Positions 1-12,200 of a stretch of 64,000 bases of DNA are shown here, piece by piece; the first letter of the stretch is position 1; every line of letters starts with the position of its first letter. Source of the DNA: Holothuria scabra. Lineage: Eukaryota > Echinodermata > Holothuroidea > Aspidochirotida > Holothuriidae. A program made the position numbers and the translations under genes. The notes under the pieces are model-generated. The model searched no databases and was not told the origin of the DNA. It was given only the letters and a program-made list of their open reading frames with translations. Location of the stretch: contig CM074185.1 in NCBI GenBank assembly GCA_037179385.1, positions 12,904,866 to 12,968,865 on the forward strand, given 5' to 3'.

Positions 1-12
1 CAGAATATACGG
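1..12. mobile_element. Right tip of a TA-flanked TIR transposon
   Basis: The first 12 bases (CAGAATATACGG) followed by TA are identical to the right tip of the 1.6-kb element that ends at 9064. The rest of this copy would lie left of the window. The match is short, so the call rests on the identity plus the TA that follows it. Confidence 0.5.
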
Positions 13-347
13 TAGTTGCATCAATAATGAGGAATTTCTGCACTACACAAACAAATTTACAACAACAGAAGTGAGCAGAATATCCTTGAGGGTTTGATAG
101 TCACAATTTACACAGCCAGATGGCTGTTATCTTTCATCAAACACAAGCAAATTAAATGGCCTTTTATTAATATACCGCACAACACTTATCCAGTTGAAGC
201 TGTGCAAACTGTAATCTCTCTACAATGCAGGTGGCATGAGAAAAGTTACATGATGTCCAAATTACTGCATCGTGACATGCAAGCCAATTCACCATGTGAC
301 AATTGCTTAAAGACAACCATTCTACAATAAATCCACAAACTATGATT
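13..347. other. No gene seen
   Basis: AT-rich non-coding sequence. The short open frames here lack splice sites and family motifs. It probably belongs to the first coding-side intron of the GABA-B receptor gene on the minus strand. Confidence 0.4.
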
Positions 348-735
348 AGAGCCTTAAAGGTGATTTTTTGTGGTTGGCCAGCTGGATAACTAAAATTTGA
401 TAGGACAACCAAGAGTTAAAAAGTCGCTTGTGAAATGGACAACCATTGTTATCCTATGGAAAATTCCAGTTCTCTCAGTAAAAACTGAAAAGCAGCTTGC
501 TATTATTTCAGTGAAGACAAAAATTTTACCACATTACACTTCAAACTTCATTCAGTGCTTTGTATCTCAAAAATCACATTTATTCTTCCAGACATCAGCA
601 ATACAAATGCCCACTGTTTGATAGTTGTAAGAAAAATGTTTATGACAACCAAATTTCCCTTCAGGACAACTATAAAGCTAGAATAGTGAGATGGTTGCCC
701 AAAGGACAACCATATAATTTTCTGAAAATCAAGGC
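348..735 (+). repeat. Interspersed repeat A, copy 1
   Basis: This stretch shares a core with 2499-2892: a gacaacca/ttgccc-rich start, an aagcagcttgct block, and an end reading TTGCCCAAAGGACAACCAT then GAAAATC.AGGCCT. The two copies are in the same orientation and flank the receptor exon. The ends are loosely inverted relative to each other, as in a MITE. Boundaries are approximate. Confidence 0.55.
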
Positions 736-1556
736 CTCAAATTTTCAATATATTCACCCATAATATTTTCAAATTTTGTGACGCAAAGAAATTACTCAAA
801 TATGGTCTACCCAAACCATAACCTACAATCAGGGGCAACGTCAAGGGGGTGGCAGGAGAGGGGGTGGGATCTGCACCACTCCCTTTATTTAAAAGAATAC
901 ATGTGATAGAGAACCTCAAAAAGAAAAGGGAAAGAAGAAGGAGCACTCAACTCATACCTGATTTGAACCCAACTTCTCCATCAATCACGTGTTAAGCCCG
1001 ATGTGGAATTCTCTAGCCAATACCGCAACGACCGACGGTCTTTTGAAGGTGACAATACTGAGTCAGATACAACATTACTAGATAACAGCTCTTTGATCCC
1101 GCCCGCCTGGTCACACCAGTTTATCTCCATTTACAAAACTGGTGCAGTGTTAATAAACTTTTAAACTGTCTATAGTGTTCATAGAGAAAGTTCTCTCATC
1201 AGAGGTTGTTCTCAACAAGACACTTTTAATAGTGTTCTGTGACAGACTGAGGCAGCAAAGCTGCTTATACTGTACTCATTACCAGGTGATACTGTGGGCT
1301 AATTAAATAGGATCATCTGACTGATAGCACATGCTTGATTAGATGGTTTAGTGAAGACAAGCGGAAGGTGCAGACTCAGTGCCCTTCTGAGAGAACATGT
1401 AATGCCATCAAAATACCCAGGCGCTGTCTACGATCATAATATGTATGCTGGACACACAGCAATGGTAATTACAGTATTTAACTCTCAATTAGTTTACTTG
1501 AATATTAAACAAGTTTTGAAGAAAACAAACTGGAGTAAATTGAAAATTCAACTTAC
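736..1556. other. Intronic sequence, no gene seen
   Basis: This lies downstream of the receptor exon's splice donor on the minus strand and is inferred to be intron. A G-rich patch near 830-890 begins CAGGGGCAACGTCAAGGGGG, which looks like one end of a hAT element, but I found no partner end. Confidence 0.4.
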
Positions 1557-1829
1557 CTCACTGTCATTCCAAACCATCTTGAGTTTGTACCCAGGCAAAA
1601 TGTCCGTCCTATCATTAACATCCTTCAAAGCCATTTCCACGGCAGGTTTACAACCTTGTCCTCCAGCCCAACTTTTCCCAGTCATGGGAAATATGGCTCC
1701 AAAATTGAGGATAATTCTGCCATCTTCGTCTCTCTCATACAGCGGGTTGCTGCCATGTTTTGTTGTGCAGTGTCCAAATATCAAAATACAGACAAATACT
1801 AATACAGGTGTATACCTAGAGGCAAACAT
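1557..1829 (-). CDS. GABA-B receptor, first coding exon
   Basis: The exon encodes the N-terminus of a class C GPCR that binds GABA at the cell surface. It gives 91 residues. Residues 1-21 are a signal peptide with a [10 protein letters not shown] core. Residues from about 37 match the start of the GABA-B Venus-flytrap domain: [15 protein letters not shown], then [17 protein letters not shown], then [11 protein letters not shown]. The GGQ.C.PAVEMAL.DVN and R.DILP.Y.L signatures are those of GABBR1-type rather than GABBR2-type subunits. The start at 1829 is preferred over an upstream in-frame Met at 1904 because it has GCCACC before ATG and starts the signal peptide. A splice acceptor (tttctcctag) ends at 1844, so 1830-1843 is 5' UTR. 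The exon ends ...GAC AGT GAG followed by GTAAGT, phase 0. The next exon, expected to carry a C.PGQ-like segment, is left of the window. Family call is strong; exact subunit is inferred. Confidence 0.85.
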
Positions 1830-1843
1830 GGTGGCTGTATTAC

Positions 1844-2498
1844 CTAGGAGAAAACAGACAGAATTAAGCTGAATTTTCGAACTTTTTCTGATTATTCCAG
1901 CCATTGTTAACTAGCACTAGGCTAAAAACGTGTGGAGAAGAATTCAGATACATACTACATGGAAGATATCTTGAGATCAATAAAACTGAAGAGGTTTGAC
2001 TCCTTAAAAGACATTTTGCTCAATAGAGCAAGCTTGTAAGGGATTAAATGGGATGAACTGTTGAAATTATGGCAATTATATAAACCTTTGAGCTAGTGCT
2101 TTCTTGAGTAATAAAATACAGTAATCATCTCCATTTATTTTGGTGACATGAATCCCAAGCATGAGGGTAATTAGCACCCTCCATTTTGAGAGTGTTTTTA
2201 TTTCAATTCAAAACTCAAAAGACAAAAAGTGAAATTCCTTTCTAAGGTCCTGCAGCTCAAAAATTCACCCAAAATGTGCACTTTATGTACATGACATTAT
2301 TGCTCTTAGCACAAACCAGTCAAAGGGAAAACACACAGAGTCTGTATTTATTGGTACAGTATAACATTTTTTTAATGAGGGTGAACACCCTTACTTATGT
2401 CACAATCTTTTTTGAAAAAAAAGACAAAGACACCAGTCACTTATGATGAAAAATCCTCAAACTCCACCAAATTCATTTCTAGTAAAATGTATTTACAG
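1844..2498. other. 5'-UTR intron of the receptor gene, no gene seen
   Basis: This is upstream of the receptor exon's acceptor on the minus strand and is inferred to be intron. It is AT-rich and no coding signal was found. Confidence 0.35.
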
Positions 2499-2892
2499 GG
2501 CTCGATTTTCGTGGTGGTCCAGTTGCCCCTGGGACAACTAAATTTGGAGAGGAACAATCAAAAATTGAAAGTTTGTTGTCTGATGGACAATAATTTTTTC
2601 ATTGTAAGAAATAAACAGCAGCTTGCTTTTATCTGATTGAAGACTACAGTTACTGCTGTCTAATCAACTCTTTCAACTTTTAGTATCGTACAAAATTTCA
2701 TACTTGGTCTAATTCATGTTTTTGTCTCTCAGACATATCACATCTTTTTATTCTTCAAGACCAAAAATACATGAACTCACTGCTTTGCAATTAAGCAAAA
2801 AGTGTTTTGGACAAATGAATTCCTTCTGGACAACTTAAAATAATGAAACGGTTGCCCAAAGGACAACCATAACTTTTCAGAAAATCGAGGCC
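2499..2892 (+). repeat. Interspersed repeat A, copy 2
   Basis: Second copy of the repeat at 348-735. It begins GCTCGATTTTCGTGGTGG and ends CTTTTCAGAAAATCGAGGCC, so its outer bases form an imperfect terminal inverted repeat (GGCTCGATTTTC / GAAAATCGAGGCC). This suggests a non-autonomous DNA element of about 395 bp. Confidence 0.6.
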
Positions 2893-4477
2893 TAATTAAC
2901 CTCTTAATATGGATGTACTTGATGCAGAAAACAACATAAACATACTCGTGATCATTTCAACAAAGAGTAATTTTTAAAGTATGTAATGTACTAATGTGCA
3001 ATACTGTCAGCTGGTGTCTTTATCTATGGAAACACCCATGCCTTTCTAAGTTACTGAAGAAACTACTTCTAGAAAATGTAACTTCATTAAGGAACGAAGA
3101 AAGAATTAACCCAAAATGGAGTGATTTTTCATTCAAGCCCTATACATGTGGCAATGGCCATCTGAGTGAATTTCCTCCATATTCCAGGAAAACTTTCACC
3201 ATTACATTCAGGTCTTACCAGGAGTGGCCCCTCAGCTTCCTCTTTTTGGAGTGAATTTCACTTTTTCTTTTTTAGAGCGTATCACATGATAAATTTTGTT
3301 CAAGTACCTTCAAACATCAATCTCTCTTTTTGAACAAATTTGCACTAATGGGTGTATTTACTTTAAATGCCAGCTGACTGCATGAAATACATCACACTTT
3401 ATACACCTGCCAGAATGCTTTTCTGAAACATAATTAATTTTGGGGGATCCTTTGCAATTCTGTCCATTCCCTAAACATAGTTGTAACAAATGCTACACAT
3501 TTTCACACACATATTTTTCAAGGTTTCACCATTAAATTACAAACTTGTTTTTTTTTTTTTACCTCTGTCTCCCTTTTTTCCCCAAACGGCCTCCCAACAG
3601 TCTTAAGCGTACAGTATTCTGTACTTCACAATAAGTGATACCAGTGACAACATACCCCCAGTTCTGTACGGTGAATTACACCCATTTACATTAACACATC
3701 ACTCTTTCCATGGTGTAATTACCACGGCTTCCAATTAGAAATATTACCGCATTGCTCCCTTGAAGTTCTTCAGAACTATCGTACACTTTTTTTAATTTTT
3801 CTATTCATGGTAATTGAAAAAAAGAGACAAAATTTGTTTCAAGTGTGTGTGGGAGTTGATGATGTTCTATTGCCACTCACAAAAGTTCACAGCATGAAAT
3901 CTTGCATGCAGCTACATCTTTGATGGGCTCTTTTCTATCATTGTGCTCCCTTCAAACGGCTGACAGAAAACTGCGATAGCATGATAATGAATGAAAGGTT
4001 TGAATTTCATGGAACAATCTTCACTACAAAATTTGTTTACAATAAATTCTTGGGAAGAAGTAATGACTTACAATCATCAGTGAAGGGATCCCATAAATTC
4101 TGATTAGGCTACATAGGCTACAACTTGTTTTGTGAGCTTCTTGTCAACTAATACACCATTGGAAGGCAGATAGAGTTTTTCACACATACACAGTAGCAGG
4201 GTTTATGTCAGAGGGGGGGGGGGGAAGGAGGGGATTTGCCCCCCTTTCCAGAAGGTGGGTAAAATCCCCCCTTTTTATTTCCATAAAAATTAGAAAATTA
4301 TCAATATCTTGGATTCTTACTTAAAACACAACACTTTTGCAGAACTGTTTGAAGTTACACAAATAAATGGCCTTTAAAACCTTCAAATTGCACCTTACGG
4401 GGGCCTTGAAGCAAGCTTTTGTCCCCCTGAACCCACTCATAACTTTAGCCTAGGACAGCATCAATTTGGACTTGGGG
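2893..4477. other. Non-coding, low-complexity patches
   Basis: No gene was recognised. There is a T run near 3548-3560 and a G run near 4212-4223, followed by G/C-rich text typical of a decayed hAT end. No paired inverted repeat was found. Confidence 0.4.
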
Positions 4478-5403
4478 TTAAAGCAGCTTATGCTGTTTGA
4501 TGAAAAAAAAATAACCTTCATCGTTAATCTTCAATCTTGCTCTTCCATTTGATACCAACCCGATAGAAATCTTTCACCGCAGGTTTTTTTCCGGGGAAAT
4601 TTCACTTATTAGAGCGCTAATTACAATAGAAAAAAACTTCATCTACTTTTTTCGGCTAAACTCTTATGCAAAGACAACGGGCTCTTTTCTCAATATGACC
4701 AATCACAATGCAAGAAATGAATGACGTAAAATTATGCCTACCCTTTGACACAACGATGTACGTATTGCCAATATATCACACATGTCGTGTACATGCATTA
4801 CAGGAGTCCTTTCACAACCGTTCGGGCCCAACACAGAATGACAGTTAGTTTCACACGTATGTAACCAAAGATTGTTTTTGAATGCCAAGCCTCAGCATCA
4901 AATCAAAGAGAAAATGAACATTATCTTGAAACTTGGGACGGATTCAAATAGCACAATCACCGACAAAATTAAAAACTGAACGATGGAGCCAAATCAAGTG
5001 AGTAGGAATTTGTCACTGAATCTGGGTTCACAAATGAAACGAACGAATAGCGCAGCCGGTTCGATGCGATGTGCAAATTGGACACGTAAAGGCCGTTTAA
5101 ATAACATATGTATCAATTGAAAGAAATTTCACTGTCTGTTTTGTTTACGTTTTGCTTGACGCCTTCTCAAAATGACCTTCTGAATATGCATCAAATTCAT
5201 TGGGCGGAGCTAGAGCAAGATAATAAGGCAGAATAGCGTTTGGAAACCGTTGAAATCTTTTCGATTTTTTTCGAATTTTTGCTCATTTTCAGAGAAAAGA
5301 CTAAAGTATGTTAGTTTTCAAAGCTTTTTACATTTGTATGGAGTACAGCCCATACATTTGATGAACACTGGAAACGTAAAAATAACAGCATAAGCTGCTT
5401 TAA
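4478..5403. mobile_element. TTAA-flanked DNA transposon, 918 bp, non-autonomous
   Basis: A 16-bp perfect terminal inverted repeat, AGCAGCTTATGCTGTT, starts at 4482. Its reverse complement ends at 5399. Both sides are flanked by TTAA (4478-4481 and 5400-5403). TTAA duplication is known for piggyBac and a few other cut-and-paste groups, but the tips here do not start CCC as piggyBac's do. No transposase reading frame is visible inside, so it is probably mobilised in trans. Confidence 0.7.
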
Positions 5404-5870
5404 GCAGTAATAACCCCCCCCCCTTTTTTGTGTTTCTGGTGGAACCCCTGCATGGTGCATACGGCAGGAAAACAAAAAAGATACCAGAGCACACGAGACT
5501 AAACAAAAAACTACCAGAGCGAACAAGCAAGAAAAATGTTGCAAAACTCTAGCTGGAAAAATTGAACTGTACAGTATAAGCTACTTGATGGTGTATTAAA
5601 AAAGAATTTAAGTTAAGATTAAATTTACATTTGAATTTTAACTGACCAATCTTTTGTTAAAATAAGATTGCAGTGTAAATGCTTTGGTAGCAATTATATG
5701 ATTGGGTTGTTGCAGTAAGCAATGAGGTGATAACTTTGAACAAAAGCAAAATGACTGATTTAGAGTCTTTTAATGCGACCAAGTTGTTGGTATTATGGGT
5801 AAATTGTTAATTTTCCTACCATATATCCTACCTTGGGTTTGGCATAGTACAGACCACCTCTCCCAATAGA
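5404..5870. other. Non-coding
   Basis: A C run near 5411-5421 sits in low-complexity flank. No gene was seen. Confidence 0.4.
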
Positions 5871-7142
5871 TTAAAAGGCAGGCTTGGAGCAATTACATCT
5901 CAATGTAATTGATTACAGTTGCGATTACTTCATATTTTATGATTGCGATTATGATTACGATAACAGCTAAAATTGAAAGTAATTGATAACGATTGCGATT
6001 ACATTGCAATCTATTCATGATTGCAATCGTGGTTACATTTTCTTTCCACATAAACAATATAGTAGGCAAAACAATTCAGTGCCCACAACTGGAAAAATGC
6101 CATCATGGACATATTGCAGGCAATAGAGGAGGAAAAAGACCTTGTTTTCATGGTGCATAAGTCCTTGAAACCAGGTAGACATGTTTCTGAAATAGTCAAG
6201 AAAGCAAACAAAACACTTGGCATATTAAGTAGAACCTTGACTTTAAGGATAGAAAGATCCTGCTTCGGTTGTATAAGTGTCTGGTTCGTCCTGTCTTGGA
6301 ATATGTAGTCCAGCATCGAATCCTCATTTTAAGACAAGATGTTAATCTGCTTGAAAAGGTTCAGAGGAAGTTTTCACGTATGGTACCAGATTTGCCTTAT
6401 GAGCAGAGACTTGATGATCTTGGTCTTATGTCATTAGAAATGAGGTTTAGGGCAGATCTTTGAACTGGGTTTTGAAGATAAATTCTAGTAGTCTTTTAGA
6501 AAAGAGGAAGTACGGAGTTACCAGAGGGCACAGTCACATGATACATAAGGGTCATTGTAAACTAAATACAAGGAAGTACTTCTTCACACAAAGGGTCATC
6601 AACGCTTGAAATAAGTTACCACCTGCAGGTGTCGATTGCAACTCTATCAACATGTTTAAGTCCTTTCTCACTTAAGATCGCTTGAGGCATGGGGGATTAC
6701 ATTAGTCTGTGACTCCCTTCCCTGTCAGCCACCTGCTTAGTCAGGTGGCATATAGCTGAATACAGGTGAACACATATTGCTCTAGATAAGCCCGGACAGA
6801 ACCAAGTCCTCCCAAAGTAGAGATTATTGAACCCATGCACTTCTCACTCATTTTAGGCTAGAACATCCAAGGACAATTAAATTTTGTCATTCCAACAGAA
6901 GAACCAAGTACTGAAAAAATTGTTTAGTAACTTTATTTCTTTGTTCAATTCAACTTCAATGTAATCAGAAATGAAACCATGATTGCGATTACTTTGCCAT
7001 TGTAATCGATTACGATTGCAATTACTTTGCGATTTTCACAAAAGTAATCGATTGTGATTACAACTACTTCAAAATGTGTAATCAACTGCAATCAATTACG
7101 ATTACTGTTACTGACTACGATTACCCCAAGCCTGTTAAAAGG
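5871..7142. mobile_element. hAT-like element 5879-7134 carrying a LINE fragment
   Basis: The tips are CAGGCTTGG at 5879 and its complement CCAAGCCTG ending at 7134. Both are flanked by the same 8 bp, TTAAAAGG (5871-5878 and 7135-7142), as expected for hAT insertion. The two arms (about 5888-6040 and 6960-7130) are built of degenerate GATTGCGATTAC-like repeats. The middle holds a LINE 3' fragment. No hAT transposase is visible. Confidence 0.8.
6085..6693 (+). pseudogene. 5'-truncated LINE reverse transcriptase, C-terminal remnant
   Basis: Broken frames together read like the C-terminal part of a jockey/CR1/L2-type LINE polymerase. They show EKDL.FMVHKSLKPGRHVSE.VKKANKTLG.LSRT, then a YKCLVRPVLEYVVQ-like block, LLEKVQRKFSRMVP, a YEQRLDDLGLMSLE.R block, and finally RKYFFTQRVIN. 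Frameshifts and stops (near 6305, 6463 and 6608) interrupt it. The catalytic core is absent, so this is a dead 5'-truncated copy. It lies inside the 5879-7134 hAT-like element. Confidence 0.85.
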
Positions 7143-7339
7143 TATACACTTTTTAAGTGTTTGCATGCAAAAATGACAAAATCAGAAAGCTGTCACCATT
7201 AACTTAAATTAACCAACATGACATGAAAGAATATTTTAAAACAGTTTTGGCAACGTTCAGACTCTTAAAACCTCAAATAGAACTTAATTCATTCCCTCAA
7301 ATAAAAGAAAAGAAAAACTTGGGAAGTTGTATTGATGAT

Positions 7340-9253
7340 TTAAAGGGGCAAACCTCTCACCCCAAACTACAATTTTGATACGGGGGTAACAAAATTCTCA
7401 ATTGGCTCAGCTCTTTGATTGACAGCTAATTCAAACAATACAGGGTATCAAAACTTACCGTATATTCTGTAATAAACGCCCCCGGGAGCGTTACATTTTT
7501 GAAAAGGGGGGCGTTTATTTGAGGGTATATTTTAATAACAAAATTAACTAATCGGCATCGGTAAAATTCTGCCATTCAACCCATCATTACCACCGATTAT
7601 TTGTAAACTGAAAAAGGGGCACAAATATACTTGAAACTTAACTTGAAACTCTTAATTCCGTTAAAATTCCTGTGAATACCGTACTCAATCCTTCCCGCCA
7701 AAACGGAATGCATTGATAAGCACAAACGTATAAACTATACCGCTGCCATGGGCGCGATCGTTGGTTATTTCCCCCCATAACAATGTACTTTAACCTGGAA
7801 CTGTATTTCTTGCAGTCTTGAAAAAAAGTGCCGCGTAAATTGCTGTACAATTTGTTCTGTACAAAAACACAGTACAGACTATCGAGCTGCAGTGTTTGGC
7901 AGTATTTTCAAGTCCCCAAGCGTACCATGTATATCTGTGCACGTTTTGTACACATAGCACCTAGAACGTTTCGAAGTTCGGTGGTTATTATCCTGCATAA
8001 ATGAAGCGATTTCTCGCATTCCTTCCGTAATGTTATTTACAGTAGGACTTATGAAATGTTAAACGTCATTGCGAACGAAAACAGTAATGCACGTGGTCTC
8101 GTGCAGCCGACTTCTTCTCCCACGCATGCAGTAGACTTACGTGCGTGTCCGTTTTTACCGCCAAACAAGGCATGTTTTGCTTGGTGACATCATATGCATA
8201 CGATGATCCATTGTAAAATTTAAATTGCCCCTGCATCGTGATTGGTTCAAATGCGATGATTCTAGCCAGCCAATCACAACTCGCGCCATCGCCTGCGTGA
8301 TTTAGTGTGTGAAAATACTAGGCCTCGAGACGAATTTTTCTAATTGAGTTTTTATGAGTTACGGCGATCCCATTTCCTATGCTGTTATAACCGGCTAGCG
8401 CAGCCGGGCGAGTCCCGTGCTAAATTCACCAAGAAACGACATCACAAATCTCTGCGTACGTGGATTTTTCGGGGATCTCACTTGCGTGCATTTCAATTGC
8501 AGATTATTTTCAAACAAGACGTAAGTTTTGGACATCAACTTCTAAAAATTTATGGCGATATTTATATCCAAAAGGAAACATGGGATATCTTAATCGGGTG
8601 GAATTGTTTTGCTGCCCCAGAACCGCTAAGGTTGTTATGACTGCGTATTTCTACATGGCCTCATTAAAGCGGAATTCTACAGTACATCAAAGGGTATGTG
8701 ACATCGACTCAAAACAATCCTACTGTATTAACGATTTGTTCATATCTCCACATTTGAAAAGAAAATATTAGGCCTACAAAAATGATATTCCATTCGCGAA
8801 ACAAACGGAACCATTCCCAATATTTTCCAACTTGAACGGTATGCACAAAGCAAGGGGCGCGTAGGGACAAACACGTGTCTTCCCTCTTTCTAATAATCGG
8901 TAATCGGCATCGGGCCGATTGTTAAATTAAATACTGATTATGCATAACCGATTAGCTTAATCTGTGGTTTGGGCTTGTAGTGCGGGAGGCCTTGGCCTAC
9001 ACAGTTGTTAAAAATTTTGAGGGGGGCGTTTATTAGAGGGGGGCGTTTATTACAGAATATACGGTATATTACACAGGATGAACAGTACTGAGATAGTTTT
9101 GATTATACAAATTGAGTTTTTCAATACCCACCCTGAAGCAATAAACTGGGATTGTATCTGAATGAGGATGAATTTCAGACAATTGTGGGAGGGGCTTCAG
9201 TAAGAAGGTTAGGAAAATTGGTACTGTTTGGTGTGAAAGAACTGGGCCTTTAA
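7340..9253 (-). mobile_element. TTAA MITE (family B), copy 1, split by a later insertion
   Basis: TTAA at 7340-7343 and 9250-9253 flank two pieces (7344-7455 and 9067-9249) that join into one 0.3-kb element. It is reverse-oriented relative to the intact copy at 27560-27860. Its tips read AGG followed within about 10 bases by CTCTCACCCCAAAC. A TA-flanked transposon has inserted in it at 7458-9064. Confidence 0.8.
7458..9064. mobile_element. TA-flanked TIR transposon, 1607 bp
   Basis: A 26-bp perfect terminal inverted repeat, opening CCGTATATTCTGTAATAAAC, starts at 7458 and ends in complement at 9064. TA lies on both sides (7456-7457 and 9065-9066). The uninterrupted sister MITE at 27560-27860 shows the empty site with a single TA. 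A second GGGGGGCGTTTATT motif lies just inside each end. TA duplication suits Tc1/mariner or another TA-inserting group, but no transposase was recognised. The frames at 8344-8771 show no known domain. Confidence 0.8.
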
Positions 9254-12200
9254 ATTTCAGGCTGTCAAATTTCACAGGAACAATTGTTCCCCATCATGTG
9301 GTGGTCCTGTGGTGATGAAATCACGGAACCCAAAAATTGGTTACCACCAATCAATTACCATCCATGCATTCTCAACGAAGGCTAAAATTCTCTCATCCAA
9401 GGCTAGCATTTAATACACTTGAAAGAAGGACAGAACAAGGGAGTGTACAGTATGCCTATGAATGATTGATTAGCACATGCATGCAAATCAAATATCAACA
9501 AAACAGTATGAAAGTGGAAAAAGAAATATTGGTTCTTGTGCGCTGCACTGTGATTGGGAATGCTCCTGCAAAAATGAAATGATGAAGGAATTGCACTCAG
9601 TATTTACATCAGTTCAAGACATACAGAGCAGCTTGACTTGCACATCGTCAGCCAAAAGTGACCTTCGATAAGTGTTTGAAAAATGCCCGTCGAAGACCAA
9701 AACAAAATTTACAGCAGCCATGGCCTCTATGGCCTTTGTGAAATTTGAGGCCTGAAGTGTAATCAATACTTATGTTACAAATACCCCCCTTTAGGTAAAT
9801 GATTTTATCATTAGCTTAGACGTGTGCTAAATTGCTCCCAAGATATCGACCATCTTTAGAAAGTAATAGCTGTCTCTTCTTTGCAAATGACCAATCTTTC
9901 ACTTGTCATCTTAAACTGATGGTATTAAACTGCTCTAACAAAACAATTCCTGGGCAGCCCCACAAAGTTGTCACATATTTTCACACATTTTGATACTAGG
10001 GGACATGTCAATGTTCCCAAGGTTCACTGTTCCTGATTCTTGGGAACATCTGCAATCTTGGGGATATGGACCCTGGGAATAGCAAACCTTGTAATTATGG
10101 CCAAATAACCGAGATAATATGGAAACAGAAAACAGAGAAAGTCAAACCTTGGGAACATTGAACCCTGGAAAAATTGGGTAAACGTATTGATACTGTACAG
10201 TACAAGATCACATTCAAAATGATTCCCCCAAACAGAGCCTGAAACTTTCAATCATCAAAACCACTAGTAGCAAGAAAAATAGATCTTCAAAAAGTGCAGG
10301 AATTTTGAAATACCTTTTAAAAACGCTACACATTACATTTTTCTATGAATTTCTAAGCAGGCCCCCGTCATTCCTTGCCCAGGGTTCAAAAAGAGAAACC
10401 CCTAATGTATACAACTGCACCAAAACTATTTCTTTCCAGAAAATGTAGTCTGGAGAGGTACTGAAGGAAATGATACATTCCCTGGATTTCAGCAGGCCAT
10501 GCAAGATCTGATTTGCTTATGAAATGATCATCATCAAGATTCATTGGCATTTGATGGTCAACAACAAGGGCAACAGCTTTAGGTTGGAATTTAAAACATG
10601 GGTGATTGAGCATCAAGGGGAAAAGATAAAGTGTAAAAAAGGCCTCCACTCATGATAGTGTTTGAGAGTTCTTCTTTTGAGTCTATCATACATTGAAACT
10701 TGAGAGAAACTTCTTGTTATTGTACTTTAGCCTTTAGATTATTTTGAACATTTCTTATATGAAACAGATCATGGCAACAGGTACGCTTTGGGGTTAAAAA
10801 CATGCATTTTCCATATTCATGCTAAATTCAAAACAGCACAAAGGCTTGCTAGAATCCCAACGAAACAAATGAAAGAAGATCCTGAAACTCAACTAAGAGC
10901 CCCTCAAGTCCCCATTCAATGTTGCGCCCTTTCTGCTCATTACAAAATTGAAGTCTACACATTGAAGGGGGAGAGAAGATGACTGATTTCCTTTTTTTGA
11001 TCAATAACATCCCTATTTCCCCTCACTCAGTCTGATTACATCAATGAAAGCAAATTTGTACTGGTTTCCTGATGTACTTTTCTACAATAGGTGCAACAGT
11101 TGTTAAAAAATTTGGCAGGTACTTATTCTCATTTGATTAAAATTTTGGCAAAATCAGCCAGCAACGAACTCAAAGAGAGATAAATTTGACATTTCCATCA
11201 CAATGATTCATAGTACCCCACATGGCCCATACATTTCCTGCTGGAATCTGGCACCATCTATAGGTACACTACACGAAAGTTATAGCTCAGCTCCTGAGGC
11301 ACTGGTTAACAGCCATCATTTTAATGAGGCTCATCGAGTTCATATCAGTAACTTAATGAGGGTGTTAAAGGGTCACTACCACATGGCAATGCTTATAACT
11401 AGCATGATGAATTAAGTTTCAAATCCAATATTAACAGAAAAATATGAAATCCTCAAACTCAATGAGACCCTTCAAGTGTCAAGGAGCCTGTTTTCTGACA
11501 AATGTAAATATCATGTAGGTATCAATAAACATGAAACATTACATGATCTAAAAATATAAAGGAATTTTAAACGGTAGTGGTTGTACACAAATTACTGTAT
11601 GTACCTCTTGTTTGTAAAAAACTTAGCAGTTGCAACCCTTTTGGAGAGGAAGTGGATGTCCTTGTGAAACAAAGTAGTACAGTACATACTCAGAGTATGG
11701 AACTGATAAAGTTGAGGTGCTGGACAGTCCTAAAAAAAACTGTTTTTGAAGGAGTTCTAAGATGGAATTTAATGATGCATGTCAACTAAAAAAGGGTAAA
11801 ATGCTGGAGTAAAACTGACTACATCAAGAGGTAACAGATAATTGGTTCAAATTTCACTAAAACATCTGTGAAAATGAGGGAGAATGTCAAAAATTTCTTT
11901 AAAGTTCATCTTCCTTGAGAAATCACAGAGTAAGGGAAGGATCTGTGTGCTCAACTGAGATAAAGTCTAATTCCTCCCTTTTACTCGCTTCTTAAAAACA
12001 GGAGGGCCCTATGAACTACCCTAGGCACAAACCCACAGGGGGCTCTTTCCGACCAATACACAAATCTTGCAGCCTCTCCTTCACCATGTGGTCTGCTGCT
12101 GCAAAAGTTTGAACAACTTTTATGACATCATCCTCATTGCTAACCTGAAGTCCTAGGCTATAGTCAGAGCTTAAAGTATCATTAACAACTGAATAAAGGC

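Noticed and set aside
1351..1872. 173-codon plus-strand frame
   Set aside because: It is the antisense of the GABA-B receptor exon; the minus strand has the conserved protein and splice sites.
8344..8771. Two overlapping frames of about 100 codons
   Set aside because: They lie inside the TA-flanked element, overlap each other in different phases and show no transposase motif.
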